A stretch of DNA of 64,000 nt, taken from Hortaea werneckii (taxonomy: Eukaryota > Ascomycota > Dothideomycetes > Mycosphaerellales > Teratosphaeriaceae). The notes beneath the pieces were generated by a model. That model worked only from the letters and a program-made list of their open reading frames with translations, searched no databases and was not told the DNA's origin. Positions 44,159 to 53,826 of the stretch are shown here, piece after piece; within the stretch, counting starts at the first letter, position 1, and each line of letters opens with the position of its first letter. The position numbers were made by a program, and so were the translations under genes. The stretch covers positions 1 through 64,000 of the forward strand of contig JBAOKB010000173.1 of NCBI GenBank assembly GCA_037044905.1, read 5' to 3'.

Positions 44159-45490
44159 TCAAAACACCTTCTCCGACGGCTCATCGTGCTCAATATCAAG
44201 CCAGGGATGGCGCTCAAGCTCTAATGCAGAAGCACGTTCAAGCGGAGAAGTCCGTAGCATGGCGCTTAGAAATTCTGTAAAGCTTCTGGTCTCCTTTTCT
44301 GACCAGGACAATCGAGTCTCGAGGCGTCTTTGGAGACCCATGTTTTCGTGTAGGTCATCTATTGCATGTAGAATGTTTTGGATGACCATGTCGTCGGCAC
44401 ATTGGTGGAGCGATTCGAGTACAAAAAGCGGCTCGTTGGTTGCAAGTTCATAAAGCTAATGGATATTGTAAGCTTTCCAGTTATTCAATCCACTTGTAAC
44501 GTATACATACTACACATGCAGCACTCCAGATATCGATACTAGCGCCCCATGGGCTGCCTTGGAGCAGTTCAGGAGCACGTAAGCCCAGGGGTGTAACAGT
44601 CTTTTCTTGAGTGTCATGGAGCTGCCATTTTGCTGCGGACAATATTTAGCTCAGAGCGTTGCAAAGGGGTTGATGACGTACAACCGCCAAGATCTCCAAT
44701 CCTGAGTATCAGAGTACCCTCTTCGAAGTTGTCCAGCATTCCACGGGGTATTTGCGAAGGAATCAAATACTGGGGAGCAGAGTCATCCGCCTGCACGCCA
44801 GAACGCCATTTGACGGGGCTGAATTCAGGCTCATTAAGCCATGTGGTTGCCTCAAAATCATGCGCTTGTGACAATAGTATGTTTGCTGGTTGGATGTCTG
44901 GAATAAGTGAGCGTGACTTCAGCGAATAGGGTCTATAAGTACAGACCGCAGTGTACTGTGTTGCAGGAATGGAGATATGACAACCCGAGCACAAGCTCTC
45001 TTGACAACGTCTTGACGTAATTTGCAGAACGAGAGTAATCTCTCCTGGTTACCTGGCTCACGTCAGAGAGCATTAAGGGGAACACAAGACAAAGATGCCG
45101 TCCGTTCGGACCGGCGTTCTCAAATGCATCCAGGAGAGAGATAACATTGTTCCGCCCTGGGTGAGAGAGGTTACAATGCGACAGGCGACGGAGGACAGTG
45201 AGCTCCTGGCTTTCTACGGAAGAACTCGCCTCCAAAACCTTCACGGCAACATGCCTTTGGAGCCTTGGTTTGGGTTTAGCTTACGCTCAAGCGAAGTCTT
45301 AAAATCGATTGGGCTCTTACTTCATATCAAGGGCCATCCAAACTGTGGAAAATTGGCCAAAACCCAGCTTTGCAATGATTCGATATCGGGAGTTGAGGGT
45401 GTCGTTTAGGTGGATTGGGTGGTACCCTCCTTTGCGATACTTCTCCACGGGCTCAACTACATCGTAAATCCGTTCGAAGCGCCGCTGCAT
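44159..45490 (-). CDS. SRPK-like protein kinase, five exons
   Basis: Exons 45490-45321, 45263-44947, 44897-44682, 44632-44514, 44455-44159, with introns of 49-58 nt; total 1119 nt, 372 residues, frame closed throughout. The start (ATG 45490) gives a VEPVEKYRKGGYHPIHLND segment typical of SR-protein kinases, then the glycine loop LGFGQFSTVW, VAVK, the catalytic loop VHC-DIQPANILL (formed across intron 2), IGDLGG, RAPELLQGSPWGASIDIW and ELATNEPLF, ending RHPWLD. All key residues are present, but Arg of HRD is replaced by Cys. The family normally phosphorylates Arg-Ser proteins; the substrate here is unknown. Confidence 0.85.
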
Positions 45491-45920
45491 GATAGGTGAC
45501 TTCTTGTTGAATGCCCTTGGGGGTTAATTGCGTGGGTATCGTAGTGGAATAGATGCGGGAAAATATTATGGCGAGGAATCGAGTTCGCGCTCCAAAAAAA
45601 GCCAAGGCAGTCGTGACGAAATATTCGCAACCAGGATCAAATATGCTACCCCACATCTGCGGAGCAAGTGTCTGTCATCACAGGCGACTGCGATCCATAT
45701 ATAGGCGCGCGAGTCCTGAAGCATTCGTCTAGCTTGGAAGCGCGCGCGTAGGCAATACAGACGGAGGCGAATGGCCAATAAAGCTGATCACGTCCAGTGA
45801 GCTTCGCGAAGTACTTCGTACCTTTAATACTTAGGCTTCATCGCCTCCAGAACACAGGTTTTGTTGCAGCAACAAGTTCATTCTCTAAATTTCCCACTCT
45901 TTTACGATCCACCACGCAGA

Positions 45921-46230
45921 ATGCCGCTCCTGGTCGAATTCAAGCCGCCGACTATGTACGCTAATACTCCTTCGACGAAAGATGAAATCATCAAACTTGC
46001 GCAAGACCACCACCGTGTACACCTTCTGGGCAAGGACGGCAGGATTTATGACAAGGCAGTCGTTACGTGAGTAAATCAATGCGTCGAATGGAGATGGGGC
46101 ATGGGCTACTGACTGTGGCCAAAGTTGCAACTTTCACACCAGTAGCCACAGCGGTGATCCGGAAGAGCACTGTACCGTGGAGTATCATGCTGGAACCTTC
46201 GTCAAGACTCAGCATCTTTATCGAGATTGA
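45921..46230 (+). CDS. Small two-exon hypothetical protein
   Basis: Exon 1 45921-46066, intron 46067-46124 (GTGAGT donor, CTGAC branch, AAAG acceptor), exon 2 46125-46230; 83 residues. Reads MPLLVEFKPPTMYANTPS and, across the junction, DKAVVTCNFHTSSHSG with a following HCTVEY. The clean splice and phase support a real gene. No known domain; the two Cys with nearby His residues could bind metal or form a disulfide. Confidence 0.55.
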
Positions 46231-46458
46231 CAAGAGCCACGCATAAAGTTGTGGGTGGCCCGGGGTTAGGCAGAGGAAATGAGTTATACAAAGTGGCCGA
46301 AAGCAGGTAGCTTTTACTGTAGCTTTTTGCAAATGCGATGGATCAGGGTGGCTTTAAGGTTGAACGACTTCCTTGAAATCGTACGTGACCTACCTACTAC
46401 TCCCAATACCGTGCTTGGGTCCCTTTCACTCCCCACCCTAGCCTAAGGCTTAGGCTGT

Positions 46459-46577
46459 TCACAAGCAAGCAAGCGCCATGCTTGAGGTTCATCCGCTTGC
46501 TTGCTTGATATGGGGTCTAATGCTTGCTTGCTTGCTTGGACAGACCGAAGAGCTTGATGCTTGCTTGCTTGCTTGAG
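46459..46577. repeat. (GCTT)n / (CAAG)n tetranucleotide clusters
   Basis: CAAGCAAGCAAG at about 46463, then GCTTGCTTGCTT blocks near 46494, 46522 and 46560. The first is inverted relative to the others. Confidence 0.85.
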
Positions 46578-46863
46578 TGCACAGACCACACCGCCTGCAG
46601 CTGATCGAAATATTTGACCTTTACCACGTTGTAACCTACAACAACAGCCGGCCTTAGTCGCCTTCTGATTCCGGAGACGTCAGCACTACCACCAGGGAGA
46701 GACAACTGCGAAGCAGAAAGGGGACGCTACTTTCGGTATTTGGAACATACCGAGACACTGCGAAATAGCGAGGAAGAATCTATCCGGATGACGCCTCTAT
46801 TTTCACTTGCTGTCAAGTATGCAGTCGACGGACTCTTACCTCGTTGCGTTAGCTTGATTAGCG

Positions 46864-48146
46864 ATGAGATCGATGGAACAGTTTGAAGTACAGAGACACA
46901 AAGTGATGAGGGTGTTTTTCAAAAGACTTCGAAAGGAACTTTGGACACAAAGTGACAAATTGGACTTTTCGAACTCAGCGCTCTCGCCCCTTACTGCCTC
47001 AAAATGGTCTTCTGGGATTCAATATGGTGAGACCGACACGAACGAGTTTCCGGAACCTATCATGATAAATGTGCATGCTCCGAACTCTTGCTTCATTTGT
47101 GGTTCGCAAGGCAGTGGCAAAAGCTATACGGTGACCTGCCTTTTCGAAAAAATTTTGATTCCCGATGATCGATCTGGAAGACTACATCAACCAGTCGCAG
47201 GTTTAGTGTATCATCATGATTCCGACTCCTCTGGAGCGATTGCGGAGACCATTTACCTTGCTTCGCGTGGAGTAACGGTGAGAGTTCTTGTTTCTAGCAG
47301 CAATTTTGAAGCCACCTAAGACCGGTATCGCGCTGCGACTCAAAGCGCCCACCAAAATCACCATAGAGAAGCTCTTGCTGCCACCAGTTGAGCTCAGCGT
47401 CGAGCGCACGCACCGACTCATGGCATTTGTGGAAAAGTCCAACACCGTTCCGCTATACATGGAGGTACTTCAGCGAATTTTGCGACGCATGGCGATCTCT
47501 GACCAGGGCAGGGGATTCAATTATAGCGAATTTTTCCAGCATATGGAGGCTGCCAGCCTCACTCCAGAACAACAAAGACCAATGAGGCTACGCTTGGATC
47601 TACTCCAGAGCTTTATGCGTGGGCCACCTACCAAGGCCGATCTCAAGAAGAAGGAACCATGGAGACTGATGAATCTGCAACCTGGCACCCTGACGATTGT
47701 TGACTTATCGGACCCTTTCCTTGATGACGCGACAGTCTGCATGCTATTCGGCATATGTCTGGGCATTGCCAGAGGGAAACGACCATCATGCGGCTTTGGT
47801 AGTTGCGCTTGATGGGGCCCACAAATACATGAACCAATCACCCGCGGCTGCAAATTTCACCGATCGTTTGCCCACGACCGTACGAGAGCAGCGACACATT
47901 GGCACGAGGATAGTCATATCCACGCAAGAACCCACTATATCGGAGAGACTCCTTGACCCGTGTTCAGTCAGCATAGTCCATAAATTCAAAAAGCCGGCTT
48001 GGTTTCAGGCAATTCGTGCTCACCTGGAGGGCGCTTCGGGATTATTGAACTCCACTGAGGCGCAAGCTTCCATGTTCAAAGGCATCATAGGACTTGCGGT
48101 TGGGGAAAGAAGAGTTTTCGCCCCTGAGGCGCGTTCATCCACATGA
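46864..48146 (+). pseudogene. P-loop ATPase (HerA/DUF87-like), two frameshifts
   Basis: From the ATG at 46864 one frame carries CFICGSQGSGKSYTVTCLFE (Walker A) to about 47312; a one-base shift leads to KAPTKITIEKLLLPPVELS and GTLTIVDLSDPFLDD; a second shift near 47785 leads to ALVVALDGAHKYMNQSP (Walker B region) and RIVISTQEPTISERLLDPC. The expected DEAHKYM is DGAHKYM, so the catalytic Glu is also lost. The domain order matches fungal P-loop ATPases of uncertain role. Confidence 0.65.
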
Positions 48147-49373
48147 GTGACAGCAGGCGGCCATCGAGACTTGAAATTGATGTGCTCCGCATGAAAAAAA
48201 AGCGTCGTGTCAGAATGGAGTCTCAATGGACGGAGGAGTCAGTGTCATGGTAGGAGAGAACAACGTCGATGCGCATAAGCTATCGGAGTAGTAGATGGAG
48301 GGCGTTGCGAGCTACTTCTTGCAATGAGTGCTGAAGGATTTTCGGAATGGATATGGTGGTGCACGTTAAGACCACACTCATCGACGATACAAGAGTACTA
48401 AGTCCGTACACGGGTCTAAACGGTAATCAGCCTTCCTCTTCAATGAATATAATCATCCTGGTGTCTCAGCGTACTGACGCCCCGGATTAGCGCTCACTCA
48501 TGGTGCCTCACAATCTTTGACCCAATTCGTGTGTCACCCGTGAACGCGACAATGCATGGCTATGTGCATTGATTGGAGCGGACTACTTTTCACCTGCCAT
48601 TGTCTTATGACCGTCTACTCCATGCCCACGTCTCCCATTTGATTTTGCAGCCCAAATTCATGCTAAAGTGCCGCATGGCAAATAGTTCAAACTCTACGCA
48701 ACGACTCGACGGAATTGTGTGATCTTCTGGACACCGCACGCGGGGCACACATTTTAGAGCTCATCATTCTCTATAAAATTGGATGCAAATGCAATTATGT
48801 GGAGAAACTTTTGCTGTTGTCCGTATACGATAGCTCATATTGCACAATGCTGCATGGTAATTGTGATACCTTCATCTAGGCCTGTTTCAGGAGTCCTGCG
48901 AAATGGGCTATTATTACATTTTCAAGATATCGTTGAAAGAGACTTTTGGAGATAAGCCTCGCAACCGGCCGCGAAGTATAGTAACTCCTCGGTCGGCCCT
49001 TTCGACATGCATTGGTGCTATAGATCACGAAAAGTGAGAACCGATGAAATGTGAAAGGTCGGATGGTCCAGCAAGACTAGTGATCTCTATTCTAGCCTAA
49101 CCGCGAGGTTTTTGAGAGGATTGAGGAAACGTATAAGTGTGCGATAGTGTTAGCTTTTACTGAATGGACTAGACCGTGCTTCAACATGAATCGCAAAGAA
49201 TGCCACAACAGCAACTATCCTTTTGTTACAGTATCAGCCAATCACTAAAGATTGCTGCTGACTCACGAAGCAGATCAGAAGTCTGTTCATGATGTTTCTT
49301 GCTGATTTCTGCGATAATCAACAGAACAATGTTTTTACCCACAGTCCTAGTCTGTACTATCTGCGACGGATAC
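48147..49373. other. Intergenic DNA, no gene recognised
   Basis: About 1.2 kb without an open frame of interest. Confidence 0.5.
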
Positions 49374-50450
49374 GACTTCTACTCGGGATGATTGTCCTAG
49401 TATAGCCTCCTCACTCCTGATAGCAATGCGTCTGCGGACCGTGGTCTCATAGGCCCGCATATGCCCCGAGCGACTCTCTTCAACAGGGGAGATTCTTCCT
49501 CCGGAGCGTATCTCTTCTTCGGCTTCAACAGCATCTCCACCCCCCAGTAGTCTTGCCGGAGCGTCAAGGCACGCAGAGCTGTCCGTACGAGCCGTCAAAG
49601 ACGTTACCGAACGAGGCACCGATCTGGTTTGCGTTGGCCGTCCGCGTTTTGTGGTTACGCTGCTTCGTCATGGTCCGAACGTCTTCATCCATCTCCTCAG
49701 CATCCTGGTCGTCTTCATTGGCCTCGAAAGCGTTGATACGATTCGCAGACTTGGTCTTGACCATAGTCACTGTCATCTGACACCAACTCGCAACATGTGA
49801 GTGTGGCGCGGAGGCTCGAGCACTAGCATCTTCGAGAAATTAGCTGAGTTGACCCTCACTCCAGACTTTGCCCTCCTTCTCCCACAAGAACGGTGACAGC
49901 AACGCTTTGGTGGACCGCTGCCGGAGGAAGATTTGGCGGAGGGGCAACACATACACGATGTAGTTTAGGAGCAGCTCGCCAATGGCATGTGCGAGGAAGC
50001 GGATGTTCTCATTGGAGCGGCCGGCTTGGTGCTGGCCTTTGTGGTACTTGACGTGGATCATGATACGGTCGTGACAGATGGTAATCGACCGTCGGCGCTA
50101 GGTGTTTCGCCACGTCAACTCATAAAACTCGCTCTCCCGGATGGGTTGCCCGCCACTCACGTGCACCAGGACGCAGAGTCGCCTAAGGAACTCTTTCGTG
50201 GTCGCTTCGAACGGGGCGACCGCACTCTCTCTCCACCCGTAACCTTGGCCGGATCGACCGTCCTGAGTAAGAAAGAGATAACGCAGATGTTCTGACGCTT
50301 CAATGGCTCTTAGCAGCCGGTCCCGGCCGCTTCTGACTAAGGCCTGGTTGTTACGATGTTGGACAAAATTCCATCCGATCGTGTCGTTGTCCGCACTATC
50401 CTTGAGCACCTAGGCCCACATGGACGGCACGTCTCGGATGCCCAACGAGC
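49374..50450 (-). pseudogene. Internal fragment of an OrsD-RecQ helicase
   Basis: Aligns over its whole length to 28329-29405 of the helicase gene, same orientation. Protein landmarks include KTKSANRINAFEANEDDQDA and NQIGASFGNVFDG, broken by frameshifts and stops. Both ends are abrupt and neither the OrsD nor the ATPase motifs are included. Many differences are C-to-T or G-to-A, though not all. Confidence 0.85.
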
Positions 50451-50586
50451 ACCAATTGCATTAATCTTCCATCCTCCCGCACTGACGGCACCTGGTGTGA
50501 AGTCAATATAGCGCATCTATCGACTTTAATACAATTTGAGACGAAATTTGTGACTTATTAATCGAGTCGAGATGCGACATCGCGTG

Positions 50587-51666
50587 TCAAAGTCTAACGA
50601 CAAATTTGACATGGTGCTTGGCAGGAATTACCCATTCGTCCATCTGTGTTGGAGGGTTCCAACACGTTGCCATGGCTCTGTGCACATCGATACGATTCGA
50701 GGCAGCGCACCACCAGTGTCTCCGCGGCTCGTCACTTCTGGCTAGGACTTGCCAATACTGATGGCAGATCCCGCCCTCGCTTTTCGCTCTTTCTCTAATA
50801 CAGTCCAGGTAGAAATCGCGGTCTTCACGCATCGCGGTACTGTCGTATTGCGACCAAACAAAACCGTCTGGAGTCTTGAGAGGCTCGCGAGTTAGGAAAC
50901 GGGGATATGAAGTGACCTTATCTTGTTTGATTACTTACCCTTGGAGGTCAAAATTCTCTTCCACGATAATGTTGTTGACCGATACATCACCATGGACCAA
51001 CACGTGTGGTGCATGATCGAGTTCTGGGGTCCAGAACTCTGAAATCATTGATCTTTGCATCTCACACTCGGCGAGAGTTGCCCCGGGTATCGTTTTCTTT
51101 GTTGCCCGGCTGATCTTCCGACCGATTCGTGAAGTGATCCAGTCCCAGGCGCTCATACCTAATTTGATCAGCTCCAAAAGGTTGGGGGTGGATAATATCA
51201 ACGACAAACCACCATTCGAGACCTTGAGCAGGTCGAGGCTTGCGTTTGCAACGTCTTGCAGCACTTTCTTACGATGGTCCCTTTGCGGAAACCCATCATT
51301 CCAGCATAATAGTATGCCGTCAATCCACTCTAAGATTATGTATGAAGACTGCAATGCGTTGTCGGAAGACGTATCGAAAGCGATTAGTTTTTGGAATGGA
51401 TGAACATTGGCGCTTTCCATGCGTTGGCGTAATTCCACTTCACGGTTGAGCAGGTGGCTTACGTGAAGTCTCGCAACTCGTCGAGGAAGGCGGACACACA
51501 GTCGAAGATCCGCTTCTTTGACCTCAAGAACAAAGACAGCGTATTCACCTCCAAGATAAGGCGTCGTTTCAGTGCCGAAAATGAAGACGGACGCAGAACA
51601 AAACAAAGCCTCTACAATGCCGGCAATGCTCGAGAGGGTCGAAGGGGTCGTCGCGAACTCGGTCAT
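50587..51666 (-). pseudogene. Aminoglycoside-phosphotransferase-like kinase with catalytic deletion
   Basis: From the ATG at 51666: an N-lobe with CVRLPRRVARLHVSHLLNRE, then SSYIILEWIDGILLCWN, the catalytic loop HVLVHGDVSVNNIIVEENF and DLQG followed by TAA at about 50937. The frame resumes without shift as SYPRFLTREPLKTPDGFVW and ends at 50587. In the family DLQG is followed by IDWE (the second metal-binding Asp) and about a dozen residues; these are missing, so a splice cannot restore a normal enzyme. Confidence 0.65.
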
Positions 51667-52507
51667 GATGCTCTCAAATTGTTGGAGGTATGTGAAGAGA
51701 TGTTAACGCGGGGGGTCAGGCTGTATGTACCTTCGCGCGGCAAATTTTCGGCCTAATGTTAGTTGCCACACCGACTTCATGCATGCCAAGAATGGCACCG
51801 CGACCCGGAGGCCGAAACGCAGCCAAGAGTGCTGCTATTTTCAATGGGCGTGTGTATCTGCATTTGACCCTGAGACGACCCAACGCATTCACAGATCGAT
51901 TTTGGCGCCAATCGGCTGTGCAAGTTGCTCAGCTTGTTCAGGCGTACAAAATCCGACGAATATATGTTTATTAGATTTTTTAGCAAAATATGATTTAGTA
52001 ACTCAATCAGGTCAGATGAACTCTGAATTCTGCATACTAATCACATAACGTCGACATCGATACGGTGAAGTTACGAGCTTTGAATCCGGCTCAAATGACC
52101 AAAACTGCACACCACAGGGGCCAAGCAAGGAGGGGACAGAAGTGTTAACACTGTTCATTGGTTTAGAGGGTCGGGACTGCGTGTAGTAGCCAAGAAGAAG
52201 CTTCTTGACCATTATCGGCATTCTCGTCATGTTTCCGTGCCATGAGTAGGGTCTGTGCCTACCTAAACGAATGTATAGGCCCGAAGGCGTTTTGGACTAT
52301 TTCTAATATCAACAGTGCAAATCTGATCAGAAGACGGCGTGGAGTTTTCGAAATAACAAACTGTAATACTAGTCCAGGCTGAAGAGACTGTTCGGGAGCT
52401 CGAATGGAATAGCATTTCTGTATGTTAAATGAAATGCACCGCTGCAACTTCAATTAGCCTTTAGAAAATGTTGGTCTTGCATTAGTGGACTTTTACCTCG
52501 TCAAGCG
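51667..52507. other. Intergenic DNA, no gene recognised
   Basis: A 60-residue frame starting near 51783 is basic but has no domain. Confidence 0.4.
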
Positions 52508-52912
52508 TTAGATCAACTTTAAATCTGCCATATCCTTGACTAATTCCTCCGACAAGACAATCTCCTTGCTTTCCTGGTTCAAGGCCAGCTCCCAGAAGTC
52601 ACATTGGCCAGTGCTGCAGACATAGTGAAGACTGCGGCCCTTCTGCAGGCTCGAAACCTGAATTCGGCTGGGTTTGTGACAGCCGCACATTTTGTTGACA
52701 GTATGATCTCCACGAGAGTCGGTGAACGTGACGAACTTGCGGCAATCCAAGCATTTCAAGTACGGTCGGTTGGCGTTACCGTTTCGATTGCTTCTCCTCG
52801 TAACGAGCTTGACGATATTTTTGCCTCTTTTACCGCACAGCGGGCAAAGAAGCTTCCATAGTTCCGTTGGAAAGAGTGAGTCCGGCTCAGGATCGTGTTT
52901 GATCGCGACCAT
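52508..52912 (-). CDS. GRF-like zinc-ribbon protein
   Basis: 134 residues from the ATG at 52912, single exon. CPLCGKRGKN (about 43) pairs with KCLDCRKFVTF, then MCGCHKPSRI and YVCSTGQCDFWE. The NRPYLKC..C..F..F and GxC-F pattern is that of GRF-type zinc fingers, used for single-stranded nucleic acid or protein contact. Here the finger makes up nearly the whole protein; standalone GRF-like proteins are common in filamentous fungi. Confidence 0.7.
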   Translation of the reverse strand: MVAIKHDPEPDSLFPTELWKLLCPLCGKRGKNIVKLVTRRSNRNGNANRPYLKCLDCRKFVTFTDSRGDHTVNKMCGCHKPSRIQVSSLQKGRSLHYVCSTGQCDFWELALNQESKEIVLSEELVKDMADLKLI

Positions 52913-53826
52913 ATCGACTATGAATACTAAGACACTGGATGCGAAACTCAGATGAGGAGCCGTGCTTGACTCCTAACAGAAAGACCTCGTAGCACAAGCT
53001 AGTCGTAACAACGCCTCTGCCCCTGACTGCGAAGGCCTTCCTATAAATACTTGCCTTTTTGTTAAAGATTGCATCACACGCTGCGAAAGACGTGACAGCG
53101 TCATGCGTGGAGCAATGTTCGGATACCTGACAGGTGACCAGGGCAATCGTTGGAGAGTTTCCAAATTTCCACGGCGCAACATAAAGCAAATCGACGATAG
53201 ACGCAATTGCTTTGGGTATTCATAATGGCCACAACCTTCCTCATGGAAACATTTACAAACAAGAATCAAAATCAGGTTGGAACTATATTGGCTGGGGAGT
53301 CAGGCTCGCTTATGCGACAGAAGCCCAACAATGCGCAATACATTAAGCGGCGCTCGAATATTCGCCCAAATTTACTTTAAATGAAGCTTGGTAAGCCTAG
53401 TCCAAACCGGGCATAGCTGGGATAGAAATGCTCAAGATGCGTCGTTAGCGCCAACCTGCTTGGTTGGAAGAAACCTTACAATGTCAGAGAAGCCAATCGT
53501 ATTATCAACTTTTCTCCCAGCACATCTCGTGGGAAACAGAAAGTATTGGACAGAAGTCGTATGATTCCAAGTCTTTTCTCCAAGGGCTGTGGCACCCTAA
53601 GTTTAAGCTTTCACCCAATACATCCATCCAGATGATGCCTGTCCCACGGAAAGAGTTCAGTGGGCTTTCGCGCTGTAGCGTAGCCTTGAACGATTGGTCC
53701 GGCTTCTGAGGAAGCTTGCATTCATGCATGATATTCTGCATTTGAACGTATAATGAAAGGTGACGACACCATGCTTCGACCCATGGAGAGGCCGGCCTTG
53801 TGCAAGACGATACGGCATGACCGATA
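52913..53826. other. Intergenic DNA, no gene recognised
   Basis: Frames on both strands, none with a domain. Confidence 0.4.

Noticed and set aside
46459..46577. CRISPR-like spaced repeats
   Set aside because: Simple tetranucleotide runs without regular spacers.
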